From assembly GCA_030015575.1 (NCBI GenBank), contig CM057337.1:376239582-376303581 (forward strand): a stretch of DNA of 64,000 bases, in the 5' to 3' direction. Positions 9,083-21,600 of the stretch are shown here, one piece after another. Numbering within the stretch: the stretch's first letter is position 1; each line of letters begins with the position of its first letter. The notes beneath the pieces were generated by a model. The model was not told where the DNA came from. It did not search any database and saw nothing but the letters and a program-made list of their open reading frames with translations. Both the position numbers and the translations under genes were made by a program. The DNA comes from Agapanthus africanus. Taxonomy: Eukaryota; Streptophyta; Magnoliopsida; Asparagales; Amaryllidaceae.

Positions 9083-11304
9083 TGTTGCGCCACGGCAGCG
9101 CCCCGGCCGTCTATCCGAGGCCAAAATGCGGAATCAAAATTTTTCCTTACTAGGAAACCGGCGCTACCGCGGACAAAGAAAACCCGGATCGTAACCATTA
9201 ACCTAATGCTAGCTAACAAGAGATGGGAAAAGAAGTATACCAGGTGATCCGAGTCCTCCGGTCATCTCTTCACCGTCCCGATCTCCCGCGGAAAGTCTTG
9301 TCTCCATATCGTCGCCTCCTCGCCGGAAAGGGCACCACATCGCCTGCGTCTTTTACGGGCTCCCACCTCAATACCGAGGCAACTCGGGCGCGAAGCTGGC
9401 GAGTCGACGCGTCCAAGATTTGCTGTAGGAAGTGTAGTGTAGAGGCTATGTCTCATTTGGGTTCGTTGCCATTTGAAGATGATGGAGGAAACAAGATAAG
9501 AAAAATGGTGCTTGCATTTTTCTAGCATGAAATGAGATGAACAAATTTTCCCTTTCCAAGAATGAAAATGATCCTCTCTTCTTCTTCTCTCAAGTATGAA
9601 AAACTTTTTCATATTAGAATGGTGGAGGAAAGAATATGAAAGCAAGAGGGAGGTGAGTGTAGGAAAAGAGAGAGGGTGACCATATCCAAACATCATCATA
9701 ACAAACTCACATCAACTATCATCTCATTTCTAATCTTCATAAAGCAAGAAATGATGAAGGAAAAGAATGGAAGAAAAAAGATGCTTTCATAATCAAACTA
9801 TTTGCATGAAAACCCTCCACAAAGTGTTATTTGCAAACTTGCAAATAACACCCTCCATCAAAAGGTTCGGCCGGAAAAGAACAAAGGAAAACCGGCCGGA
9901 ACGGAATGCAAACTGGCAACTCCAGAAAACTGGTCCCGTAATAAATTACAGAAAAACCCCGATACTGTGCATACACACCCGCATCTGTATTCCGACCGGA
10001 TACAAATGCAATGAGACAAAATCTACACTGTACTTAACTAGGATCCGACTTAAACCAAAGCCGGCTAGTAATATCCGTCCGATCCTGATCCGTGCAATAC
10101 CGTACGTATCTGATCGAACCCTGCCATATAACTATACGGCCTCTATTACAAACCGTCCGATCCTGATCCGCGCAATACCGCACGTATCTGATCGGACCCT
10201 GCCATATCTCCATACGGCTTCTACAGCGTTTCGCCCGAAAGCTGAGTAACTGAAAGTGTGGTGGACTCTAAAGACTCGTCAATACTATGGCTGTGGATTT
10301 AACCACTAGCACGTCAGAGGTATTAGCCAATACGTGACGGGCCACCAGCTATTGACCAAAAGGGACGTCGATGAGCGAACTCATCCTGACACCCTACTGA
10401 GCCTGTCAGTGACAATATCCGTACAGTCCGGTCCATTCGTCTATGAGTATCGCATGGCGGGCCTAGGGGGTTGGTAAAAGTCAGACCCCCAAAAGCGGTA
10501 CAAGTCGTGTCGGAGTGTAGCCCAGAACGCCCTGAGATACTATTGGAATACCTACCAGTAAATCTCCTGCCTCGGCCGAGGGCTTTGCGTAATGGCTCTC
10601 CTAGACACAGCGCGACCTCACCCCCAATACCGGGAGAGACGAACCCCTGCAGATCCGCTCACTGCCTCCATGTGGCTCGGGACTGTACCCAACTAAAACC
10701 TGTTTGCACGACTCCATTGAGCCGTGGTAGGGTAGTAATCAAAGCACAGTAGGAACTCACACGAGACAAATGACGATCTCAGGTCGATGAACTAACCTGT
10801 ACACATGTCACCTGGGAACTGCTATCTGACGTCTGGTATAATCCCAACTAGCAGGTTCCCGGCGAGTCCTGTCCGGTGTACTCATAACCCAATGAGCACC
10901 TGTATACATCTTAGGTGAACCAACTGACACCAGTGCCTTGTGAGACCGGCCACCGCCCCTCGTCGGGGTCTCGACTGTATACACTAGTCTACTAATGGAG
11001 TATCGATGCCCAGTCTCGAAACTCCCATGACTAGGGACCTTTTAAGGATGTGCTTATAAACTACCAGCTCCCACGTATATGATCCCCATCATACTGCTGG
11101 TGGTCAAGCAAGAATCCTAGGGGCTCTATCAACATGTAATAGCGACCTGTCAGGTCACCTAAAGCAGTACACGATGATAAAGGTAAACCAGATAGCATAC
11201 TATCATCTCGAGTAAGACTGTCCTACCGGGATAGGTCCTCCCTCAATCATTGCAATCACGTGCCTGTGATCCAATAATTGACTCTGAGGGCACTATCTCC
11301 AACA
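9083..11304 (-). repeat. Element B 5' LTR (about 2.2 kb)
   Basis: Starts TGTTGCGCC next to the primer-binding site and ends CTCCAACA at 11304. It shares diagnostic blocks with the A, D, E and G LTRs (for example CACAGCGCGAC, and ACGACTCCATTGAGCCGTGG) but its U5-side sequence (CAGCGCCCCGGCCGTC) matches only K at 56063. The presumed target-site copy after it is TCGAT (11305-11309). Antisense ORFs such as 9262-9699 look like chance. Confidence 0.82.
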
Positions 11305-11632
11305 TCGATCTCCCTGGAGATCATCCATCTCCATGATCAGGTGATACTGCCTAGAATATATCCGGATCACTGATGGGACGGGGGTTCCTAGGCCAAAGCC
11401 ACAACTTCATTGTCACACAATGGTAGGAACGAAGTTCATCTCATGAACTAGTGTACATCCAGTCTACCTCTTTGGTAGTATCCCCGGTGGCAATGTATCC
11501 AGCCTTTATCGTCTAGTATGTCTCGGTATCTAGCTTGGAACTCTTCCAACATACCGTCCCTCCACTGAGGGTAAAGACAATACCTGTGACTGACATTCAG
11601 TCGAGCTTACTACCCAGGAATTTATCTAGTGA
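11305..11632 (-). pseudogene. Element C, Copia RNase H fragment
   Basis: Minus-strand reading over 11534-11579 gives VFTLSGGTVCWKSSK, the conserved RNase H segment of D, E and G with two changes. Further down (11440-11510) a segment matches the AEYIA...KEAVW stretch, and 11310-11400 matches the HILRRYHLIREI region. So this is part of a separate, older Copia copy into which B inserted on one side and X on the other. It is too decayed to be functional. Confidence 0.75.
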
Positions 11633-12494
11633 TGTAACATTTCAGAAAAAATAAAATATTATTTTTGGGGATTTTTTTATAATTAAATAATATTATATTG
11701 AATATTTTAATAAGGCGGTATAATTAAATACCAATAAATGGGGAAAAATTTGGAAAATTATAGAAATTACTAAAAAGAGGGTGCTTTATGTGATTTATGC
11801 AAATTATGAAATTTTATGATTTATTATACACTATTTTAATGCTAATCGCAATTAAATATCGCTAATCAGGCATTAAGAGTGTTTTGTGCACATGACATGC
11901 ACATGTCATTTTTAACACTTGTTACATTTTTATCATGGTTTTCTTTCATGATCATTTCATTTTGGGTTTTAAATGAAAAGAATAGAAAAGAAAAGAGAAG
12001 GAAAAGGAAAATAATATTATATTAAGCATGGGCATGAGAGAGAGAGTGAGGGGTCTTCTTTGACTTGGCTTCATCCTTCATTTTCTTCACCATTTTCCTT
12101 CTCATTTCAGAAGTTGGCTGCCCTCTTCCTCCCCCCATCTCAAAACCCTCACAACTCCATGAAAAGTTCATCAAAAGTTCATCCCCATTTCACAAAAAGC
12201 ATGCACAAGCTCACAAGATTCACTTTGGACCAAGAAAAATCGGATTTTGGACACTTGGGGCAACTTAAGAATTTTCTTGAGTTGCCAATTGAGGTAATCA
12301 CTCTACCATTAGTATAGAATTTCATTCACTTTTGTATCCTTGAAGGTTTAGAACCGATTTAGTGTGTTTTTGTGAACTTTGAAAATTTCAAGTTAGGGAT
12401 TAGGGTCGAATTGATTCCAAAGGTGAAATTAAGGTATAATTAGGGACTACAACCCCTGCTGTGATGATTTAGTGGACTGAACCCGATACTTAAA
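11633..12494 (+). repeat. X, truncated Gypsy-type LTR fragment
   Basis: Starts TGTAACATTTC, the same terminus type as S (28014, TGTAACG) and H (45100, TGTAACA). The AT-rich first part and the later CT-rich part (12050-12200) resemble the same regions of S. The fragment stops at 12494 where E is inserted, and no other end is visible in the window. Two overlapping plus-strand ORFs (12060-12317, 12065-12268) lie in CT-rich sequence and look like chance. Confidence 0.6.
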
Positions 12495-14437
12495 TGTAAG
12501 TCCATGTCACGCACCCCACGAGCTCGCGGGGAGGCGGAATATATGAAAAACAATTATCAAAGCTTCGTAACACGGACTTAAGCACACGGATCGTGTCTAA
12601 ACCATTACTAGCAAACTACGAGAGGTTTAACTACTCGGATTCAAAGTTATACCTCACGTTACTTGTCCTTCGGGTCTTCATCACTGTCCTCCACACTTCG
12701 TAGGCTCTATGGAACATGGGCATCTCAACGGCCTCCTCGAGTCAAAGACGATCCACCCGAGAGTCTATAGTCCGAGCTCCTATCTCGAATCTGAGATAAC
12801 TACGGCTTCTAGATAGCTAATCTAGAAGTCCTAGAGGGTGTAGAGTAATTAGATGGATTACTTAGTCACTTAAACCCTAGGATTCTCAACTCATGAGAGC
12901 TTTTAGGGATTTGAGGAAGAAGATGAAGACTTGAGGAGAGAGAAAGCTTTTGTGATAATCAAATAAATAAATCCTCATGATAGAATAATATCAAGCATAC
13001 AAATATCTCTTGATAAATATCTGGAAATATCTTGTAAGCTTCATTTAATCCTAATGGTGAATCACCTCATGAGTCATTAAGCATTTAATGAAAACCTACA
13101 CCTCATCTCTCCACCTTATTTGTGTTTAATCCAAAAGAAATAAATACAAATGAGTCATCTTCTTCTAGAAGCTTCCCGACAAATTACGAGACTACCCCTC
13201 CCATCCATATTTTCGAAAAACACGGATAATATTTGACTAAATAAATCCATCTGTATAATACTAGAATCTGGCTTTAACCAAAGCCCGCTAGTATTATTTG
13301 CCCGATCATAATATGTGCACAAGTGTACGTAAGTGATCGCGGCCCTGCCGTAAAACCATACGGCCTCTACACCTTTTGACCGGTGCATGGAAACTCTCTG
13401 TGTGGGACTCTAAAGACTCGACACTACGCTGGCAGTGGGTTTAACCACAGGCCGCAAGCGGTACTAGCTGTACGTAACGGTTCCCAGGTAGATGTCGGTA
13501 AGAAGGACGATGAGGAAACCCATCCGAACTCCTACTGAGCCTGATGTGACAATCTCCGTACAGTCTGGTCTGTTCGTCTAGGACTATCGCATATCGGGCC
13601 TAGGGGGCGGTAAATGTCAGACCCCTAATAGCGGTATAAATCGTGTCGAAGTGAAGCCCATTACACCTTGAGAAGCTACTGGAATCTACCAGTAAATCTC
13701 GCTTGCCCTGGCCAGGGACTTTGCGTAATGGCTTTCCATACACAGCGCGATATCAACCCCTAATACCGGGAGAGACGAATCCTGTCTAACCGCCACTACC
13801 TCCAAGTGCTTCGAGACTGCACCCAACTACTATCTGTTTGCACGACTCCTTTGAGTCGTGGTAGGGTAGTAATCTAAGTACAGTAGGAATACACCTGAGG
13901 CGAAGTAGCAGTGTCAAGTCGACAGACTAAGCTGTACTCATGTCACCTGGGAATTGCTGTCTGACGATGGGTATAGTACCAACCTGCAGTTCCCGGCGAG
14001 TCCTGTCCGGTGTACCCGTAACCTAACGAGCACCTGCATACTATCTCCAGTACAACGCACTGATGGCTGTGGGACAGACCATCTCCCCAACTGGGATGAG
14101 AAGCGTAAACACTAGTCTACTCCGGAGTATCGATGTCCCGTCTCGATAATCCTACGACCAGGGACCTGGATAGGATGTTGCTTATAGACTACCCAGCCCC
14201 CACTAGTGTGACTACCATCACAACGCTGGTAATCAAGCAAAGATCATAACGGCTCTACTAATATGTATAAGCGATATGTTAAAAGAAACATTTACATATG
14301 TTAAAGTAGAAACAAACCAAGTAGCATACTACCATTTTTAGCAAGACTATCAATACAACTGTGAATATCCCAAGCTTCCATTAAGTAAAATACAAACTAG
14401 TATGATACAGTAATGGCCTCTAGGGCAAAAACACTAA
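12495..14437 (-). repeat. Element E 3' LTR (about 1.94 kb)
   Basis: Starts TGTAAGTCCATGTCACGC at 12495 with no primer-binding site outside it, and is followed inward by a purine tract and the 3' end of pol, so it is the 3' LTR. Its first 169 bases match the E 5' LTR stub at 44931-45099 nearly base for base. The inner end is altered: CACTAAAAAGC where D has CACTAACAATC. The left flanking 5 bases are TTAAA. Confidence 0.85.
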
Positions 14438-14450
14438 AAAGCTCCCACTT
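14438..14450 (-). promoter_or_regulatory. Element E polypurine tract
   Basis: The minus strand reads AAGTGGGAGCTTT directly between the pol stop and the 3' LTR, the position of the plus-strand priming site. D has AAGTGGGAGAT at the same place. Confidence 0.75.
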
Positions 14451-14453
14451 GCA

Positions 14454-14723
14454 CTAGGGCCATGTATTGGCATATCGCAGACCTATCATCTCGAATAGCC
14501 TCTCAAACTGCGTCTGAGGAATGGCCTTTGTGAATGGATCAGCAGTATTATTCTCCGTATCTACTCTCTTTACCTCGATCTCCCGGTGATCTACGATCTC
14601 CCTAATTAGGTGATACCGCCTTAAGATGTGTCTGGACTTCTGATGGGACCTGGGTTCTTTCGCTAAAGCTATAGCGCCGTTGTTGTCGCAATACAGAGGT
14701 ATTGGATCAACACTGGTAGGAAT
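14454..14723 (-). pseudogene. pol: Element E, C-terminal RNase H piece of Pol (cut by G)
   Basis: Minus-strand codons include LYCDNNGAIALAKEPRSHQK, RRYHLIREIV, NTADPFTKA and the terminal RYANTWP with a stop at 14456-14454. This is the end of Copia Pol and is itself still open. At 14723 the frame runs into the 5' LTR of G and resumes at 39254, so E was split after it had inserted. The duplicated target is GGAAT (14719-14723) and GGAAC (39250-39254), with one difference. Confidence 0.88.
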
Positions 14724-16620
14724 TGTTAGTGTATGTGCCCTAGGGGCCATTATTGTATCATACTAGCTTGTATATTACTTAATAGAAGCTTGGGATATTC
14801 ACAGTTATATTAACAGTATTGCAAAACATGGTAGTATGCTACTTGATTTATATCTATCTTAATATGTGTGTACGTATTGATAGAGCCCTTAAGATCTTGC
14901 TTGACTACCAGCGTTGTGATGGCAGTCACACTAGTGGGGGCTGGGTAGTCTACAAGCACATTCTTTTTCAGGTCCCTAGTTGTAGGATTATCGAGACAGG
15001 GCATCGATACTCCGGAGTAGACTAGTGTGTACGCTTCTCATCCCAGTTGGGGAGATGGTCTGTCCCACAGCCATCAGTACGTCGTACTGGAGATAGTATA
15101 CAGGTGCTCGTTGGGTTACGGGTACACCGGACAGGACTCGCAGGGAACTGTTGGTTGGTATTATACCCGTCGTCAGTTAACAGTTCCCAGGTGACATGAG
15201 TACAGCATAGTCCACAGACTTGACACTGCTACTTCGCCTCGAGTGTGTTCCCACTGTTCTTAGATTGCTACCCTACTACGGCTCAAAGGAGTCGTGCAAA
15301 CAGGTAGCAGTTGGGTGCAGTCCCGAAGCATTTGGAGGCAGTGGCAGTTAGACAGGATTCGTCTCTCCTGGTATTGGGAGTTGATATCGTGCTGTGTCTG
15401 GAGAGCCATTACGGAAAGTCCCTGGCCAGGGCAAGCGAGATTTACTGGTAGGTTTTCCAGTAGCTTCTTAAGGTGTAATGGGCTTCGCTCCGACACGACT
15501 TATACCGGTTTTAGGGGACTGACACTTACCTCCCCCTACGCCCGATATGCGATAGTCGTAGACGAACAGACCGGACTGTACGGAGATTGTCACATCAGGC
15601 TCAGTAGGAGTTCGGATGGGTTTCCTCATCGGCCTTCTTATTGACATCTACCTGGGGACCGTTACGTACAGCTAGTGCCGCTTGCGGTCTGTGGTTAAGC
15701 CTACTGCCAGCGTAGTAGTCGAGTCTTTAGAGTCCCACACAGAGAGTTTCTCTGCTTCGGGCAAAACGATATAGTGGTCGTATGGTTTTACGACAGGGTT
15801 CGGACACATTCGTGTTTTTACGCACGTACGATGTTCGGACAGTTTATACTAGCAGGCTTTGGGTTAAGCCTGATTCTAGTATTGGATTATTGGATTTATA
15901 CAGTCTCAGTATTTCTATGTTTTCACGGATAGGAGGGGCATTCTCGTAATTTGTCAAGAAGCTTCTAGAAGATTGATGAGTTGGAGGCTTAGGTGGAATT
16001 TGCATTAATTGGAATAATGACTCATGGTGTGATTCATCCAAAAGAGTTAATGATGCATTTATTGATTAATGACTCATGGGATAAATCACACAAGGTTGGT
16101 TAATGAAGCATGATGATTTTTTTATTTGTTATTCATTTAATAAATATCTAATGCTTCATATATATTCACAATGAGATATTTTTCCAAAAGAATTCTCACT
16201 CTCACCTTCTCTCTCCTCAAGCTCTCTCTCTCTTCAAACCTAACCCTAACCTCTCATGTGTGGAGATCAAGGGTAAGCAAGACTAATTGATTCCTAATCC
16301 TATTCTATATCCTCTATGTTGCTTTGATTAGCACTCTTAGTTACCTAGTTATCTCAAGTTAGAGGTCAAGCTTGGATTAGTAGCTCTCGGGTGGATCCTC
16401 TATCACTAAGAGGAGGCCGACGAGGAGGTGGTCAACGAGAACAAGAAGGACTTTGTTCATTAGGTATAATCTTCTTTTATAGTAGCTAATCCCTCCTATG
16501 ATGTTGTTAGTTAGGATTTGGCAAAGATCCGTTAGTTAGTCGATGTTTGTTTTAAACAAAATAATTGTTTTACCTATTCCGCCTCTCCGCAACTCGTGGG
16601 GTGTCTAACGTTGACTTACA
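14724..16620 (+). repeat. Element G 5' LTR (about 1.90 kb)
   Basis: TGTTAGTGTATG at 14724 to GACTTACA at 16620, followed by a primer-binding site. It is an inverted copy of the nearby E 3' LTR, about 0.29 kb away. A TATATATT motif at about 16159 is followed by a CT-rich stretch (16195-16260) with the telo-box-like CCTAACCCTAACC, a plausible promoter and start of the transcript. Confidence 0.88.
16158..16166 (+). promoter_or_regulatory. Putative TATA box of the G LTR
   Basis: ATATATATT about 35-100 bases before a CT-rich tract. The 3' LTR copy keeps the same motif and tract (about 38787). The transcription start itself is not determinable by eye. Confidence 0.4.
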
Positions 16621-16621
16621 G

Positions 16622-16633
16622 CGGTATCAGAGC
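16622..16633 (+). promoter_or_regulatory. Element G primer-binding site (one mismatch)
   Basis: CGGTATCAGAGC, one base off TGGTATCAGAGC, one base after the LTR terminus TTACA. Confidence 0.88.
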
Positions 16634-18688
16634 CTCGCTAAACCATAACTAACATGTTAGCAAAGTCGTTAGAAATTCGATCGCAAAACGAACCCGGAAA
16701 AACATCATTTTCACATAGTTTCTGTCGTTTTTAAAACAGGGTCTAAAATTTTTTCAAGGACCCTTAAAATTACAAGCAGGGAATTATAAGAACACTGGAG
16801 AAATTTGGGTTCGTGACTCGGCCAAACCGCCGTGGAAACACGGCCGATCCAAGCGATCCGCCACGGATCGGCGGCCGAGTTGAAGCCGAGTCGGCCCAAA
16901 ATTCCCCAGTAACTCTTCTGTGTTGATTTTGTTCTTTCTGGGATGTTTTGTTTCTGCTCAAGTTTCAGGTGCACAGAGAATTATTTGGAGTAGAATCATT
17001 TGTGTTTGCTTGATCAAAATTCTAAGATGTTTGGCTAACTTGATTATATCTGTGATTTGTTTAATGTGTTCGTAAACCTCCCCTAACTGCTAGTATATCG
17101 GTTAGCAGGGGGTAGCACATTTCTGTAATGGTTTGTGTTTGTGGACTTGTTGGATTGTCGTGAATGGATAGCCGGGGATGTGAGACGAGCGTTTCTTTCA
17201 TTCAAATGTAATTTGTAAATTGTTGTAATATTCTTTTACGGGGTACATCCGGGATGAGGTTGTAGCCACCGTTGTATTATTTCATTTACTGTTTTCTGCT
17301 CCTAGGATAGACCCAAGATGGGGTGCACAAACTACCGGGTACTTTGAAGTGTTTAGTGGCCTACTCACGTTGTTGAGGGAGACCGCTTCACGTCAGGTAC
17401 TAGGCAGGTAGTTTGCCGTACCCGTAGGGGTCTAGGGTGGGGTTTTGGCTATTCATTGCGACTGTGTAATCCGTCTTTCTTTGCAGGCTCAAAAGAAACG
17501 CGGATTCATAGAAAATTCAATATGTTCATCTGTGATCTGGAATGCCTATTATTGCGTCTGACGAATGTACAATATCTATATATGATAGCTATTAGACGTC
17601 ACTTATGTTTTGCACCCGCGCTAGCCCATCCCCCGCTCTGTCATTAGTTAAGTAACCTAACGGGTGAATGACGGGACCCAGTGGCGAATGCGGATGGCAT
17701 AAGAGGACGTTGTATTTTCGTTGTTTTCTGCAATGATAGGTTAATTGATAGGATGCATTATATTAATGCAAAGAAAATAAACCAAAGTTGAATCGTTGGA
17801 ACAGTTTAAAAGAATCCACTCGGTTATTTTAAAACAGAGGATATTTTTTAAATTGCGGAGCTTTAACCACTCCTTTTAGAAGCTATCAGGTTCCTTCGAT
17901 CATATCAAGTTCACTACGTTCACAGTTTCGCCAAAACCATTCGTAGCCCTCCGTCATTTCATTTCGGTATTCAGTAGTATTCAAGCTATGTATTTTGACC
18001 AACGCCAAGGCATAGTGTTTGGTAGCTGCTGGGTATTCATTTGTTGCATAGATAGATGAGTTAGTTTGGGACAGTCGTATTATCATTTGGCCAATGTCAG
18101 GAGTATGTACGGATGGGTTCAAATTAACAAGATAATGATGGGTAGAACTTGACATGTGTCTTATGACATTTTGACCAACGCCAAGGTCATAAGAGCATGG
18201 GGCAGAAATCCATATCGGGATTTCTAAAGAAACTAAAATTTGCAAAGAGATGCATACCATTTGGAGTGTGATAATTTTGGTAGGATTCCTTCAGCTTTAT
18301 CATACGATAATATTTTGATCTCGATCCAACTGTGAGTATCCGCTACTCATCAGGAGATTCGTCACTTAACGATCAATGCTATAAACCAAGTAGGTGCCGA
18401 AAAAGGTGTCAGCGGGGTTACGCCCCCAGAGAAATGAGGTTATTTAATTAAGGAACTTCGCGAAAGCGTCGTAAAACCTCCCTCGAAGTACCGACACCGG
18501 CCTGGCTGAACGGTTAAGCAAGTATTGTACGATGAGAATAGTCCTGGCTAGTTCTTCCTTTTTGGTTTGAGGAGGGATTCGAGAAACAGTGGGAGCCATC
18601 CAGTTTAGATAAACTAAAAACCACTCTAAACTTGCAAGAGCATCATGCTAAAGTGTTCCCTCTCTCTCTCATTGCAGCGACCCAAAAC
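16634..18688 (+). other. Element G, 2.05-kb non-coding leader
   Basis: In sense order: GC-rich inverted repeats (16816-16892, with GCCGATCC at 16843-16850 pairing with 16865-16872), a CTAACG stem-loop near 17641, the three-hairpin array (17986-18193), and a pyrimidine tract ending in CAG at 18677, 11 bases before the gag ATG. The antisense ORF 17886-18260 overlies the array. Confidence 0.75.
17986..18193 (+). promoter_or_regulatory. Element G leader: three-hairpin array
   Basis: Hairpin 1: CTATG/CATAG (17986-17990 with 18011-18015) around TTGAC-CAAC-GCCAA. Hairpin 2 is decayed: TTGGC-CAAT-GTCAG (18087-18100). Hairpin 3: CTTATGA/TCATAAG (18160-18166 with 18187-18193) around the same core with loop CAAC. 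The order mirrors the minus-strand elements, as expected for a sense-strand structure. Confidence 0.72.
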
Positions 18689-21600
18689 ATGACAGGCCTT
18701 AAGTTACTTTAGAGAAAAATATTTTGACCGGGCCAAACTATAAAGATTGGTTCCGGAATGTTAAGATGGCTTTGACTTAAGACAAAATAGGGTATGTCCT
18801 TACTGCTAAGGCACCTGCTGTCCCTGGTCCAGATTCCAGTATTGCGGATAAGGAAATCCACAAGACCTGGGAGTTAGATTGCGCGAAGGCCAAATGCATC
18901 GTGCTTGCCTCTATGAATAATGAACATCAGAGGAGGCACGAGGATATGGATCTTGAATCCATATTTCTCCATACAAAAGATCTGTATGGAGAGAAATCTC
19001 GTATAGCTAGATACGAGACCTCGAAGAACTTGTTTCAGTTGAGTCTGGCCGTCAGATCATCTGTAGAAGAACATGTCCTAAAGATGATTGGCTATATAGA
19101 AGAGCTCGCGGACCTCGGGACGACTTTAGAGAACGAGCTGTATACAGACTTGGTTCTTCAGTCCCTTCCATCCTCCTACGCCCAGTTTATTTTGAATTTC
19201 AACATTCAAGGAAAAGAAGTTGAACTTCCATAACTCCTTTACATGTTGAGGAGTTCAGAGTGCACCTTGCAGAAAGAAAGGGATACACCCACTATATTTG
19301 TTCGCGGTGCTTCCTCTTCTGGGTCTAAGGCTAGGGCCAAAGGAAGGAAGAAGAAGGCCGCCACCAAACCTAGAGGAGGTGTTGGTAAGGTGGGAGCTAA
19401 AGGAAAAACAAAGGTTGCAATACCAGTAGTGGCAAAGGACGAGTGCTTCCACTGTCATAGAAAAGTCCATTGGAAGAAAGATTGCAAAGCTTGGATTGTC
19501 AAGAACCAGGACCCGAAGCTAGCTGTGGCTTCGACTTCAGGTGTGTTTGTAATTGAAAATTGCCTGTCAATCAACTCTACTTCCTGGGTATTGGATACCG
19601 GATCAGGATCTCATATATGCAATTCATTACAGGCACTGAGAGACCGTAGAGTGCTGAACGTTCGTGATATGACCCTCCAGGTTGCTAACGGAGCTAGCGT
19701 GGGTGCTGTGTCCGTAGGGGATTATCACCTAGGATTGACGAGTGGACATATTTTAGTTTTGCGCAACTGTTTTTGTGTACCTAGTTTAACGTGTAATATC
19801 ATATCAGTATCGTTGTTATCAAAAGAAGGTTATGATTTCACGTTTGTAAGCGATGTTGTTAACATCCACCTGAATTATGGTTTGATTGGGTCCGGTACAC
19901 TAGATAACGGTATATACATATTAAACCAATTACAGATTTTCAATGTCCAGAACACACTAAAAAGAAAGTCTCCAGATATAAATCAGGCTTTCCTATGGTA
20001 TTGTAGACTGGGTCACATCAATGAGACAAGGTTAACTAAGTTACATAGAGAAGGATATTTGGATCCGTTCGAATATCAATCTTATGCAACTTGTCAATCA
20101 TGTCTCAAAGGAAAGATGACAAAGACTCCATTCACTGGACATGGAGTAAGAACGAGCGAGCTCTTAGGACTCATACACAGCGATGTATGTGGTCCAATGT
20201 CTACACATGCAAGAGATGGTTTTTCATATTTCATTACTTTTACGGACGATTACTCTAGGTACGGATTCATTTTCTTAATGAAACATAAATCCGAGGCATT
20301 TGAGAAATTCCAAGAATATAAGAATGAAGTAGAACACCAAACCGGCAAAAGTATCAAGACACTGAGATCTGATCGAGGTGGTGAATACTTAAGTGCCGAG
20401 TTCCTAGGTTACCTAAAAGAGAAAGGAATTCTCTCTCAGCTTAATCCTCCATACACTCCACAGCATAACGGTGTATCGGAGAGACGGAACAGGACCCTAT
20501 TAGATATGGTACGTTCCATGATGAGTAATGCTAAGTTACCGCGATCTTTCTTGGGTTATGCGCTAGAATCAGCAGCATATCTTTTGAACAGGGCTCTTAC
20601 CAAGACTGTGCCTACCACGCCATATCAGATGTGGAGTGGGAAGAAACCCCATCTTCAGTATCTAAAGATATGGGGATGTCCAGCTTTTGTTAAAAAGCAG
20701 CATGCGGACAAACTCGAGGCACGATAAGTACGGTGTAAGTTTGTGGGTTATTCAAAGAACTCCAAGGGGTATTTCTTCTATCACGCAGAGGAACAAAAGG
20801 TTTTTGTTTCTCGTCATACCTATTTTCTAGAACAGCAGTTTTTAGAAAAGGAAAAAAGTGGGAGCGCAATAGAACTGGAAGAAATTCCAGAACCACAAAC
20901 TACTACTGAAAGTTTGGTAGAACCGGTAGTTCAAGAAGAACAGGATATTCCCGCACCCCTCCGCAGGAGTAGTAGGCCGTCTCATCCGTCTGAGTGATAC
21001 TACGGTTCTCCCATAGATGGGGATAGAGAGGATTGCATCATTGATGATGATGAACCTACTAGCTTCCAGCAGGCCATCCAGAGCGGCGACTCGGTAAGAT
21101 GGCTGGATGCAATGCGGACCGAGATGGAGTCCATGTACACCAACAAAGTATGGACTTTGGACTTTGCTCCAGATGGGGTAAAACCCATAGGATGCAAATG
21201 GATCTTCAAGAAAAAGATTGGTGTAGATGGACAGGTGGAAACCTATAAGGCTAGACTTGTTGCAAAGGGTCGTCAAAGACCTGGTTTGGACTATGACGAA
21301 ACTTTTTCTCCAGTGGCTATGCTCAAATCCATTCGGATCCTTCTTGCCATTGCTGCCTTCCATGATTATGAGATCTGGTAGATGGACGTAAAGACGGCTT
21401 TTCTAAATGGTAATTTAGAAGAATGCGTCTATATGGATCAGCCAGAAGGTTTCAATCAGAGTGGGAGCAGCGGGAAAGTGTGCAAATTGCTTAAGTCCAT
21501 TTATGGACTGAAGCAGGCATCACAGAGTTGGAACATCTGTTTTAATGAAACGGTCAAAGAATATGACTTTATCAAAAATCCAGATGAACCATGTATATAT

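Noticed and set aside
9262-9699. 145-codon plus-overlapping minus-strand ORF in the B LTR
   Set aside because: LTR sequence; the matching part of K does not keep the frame.
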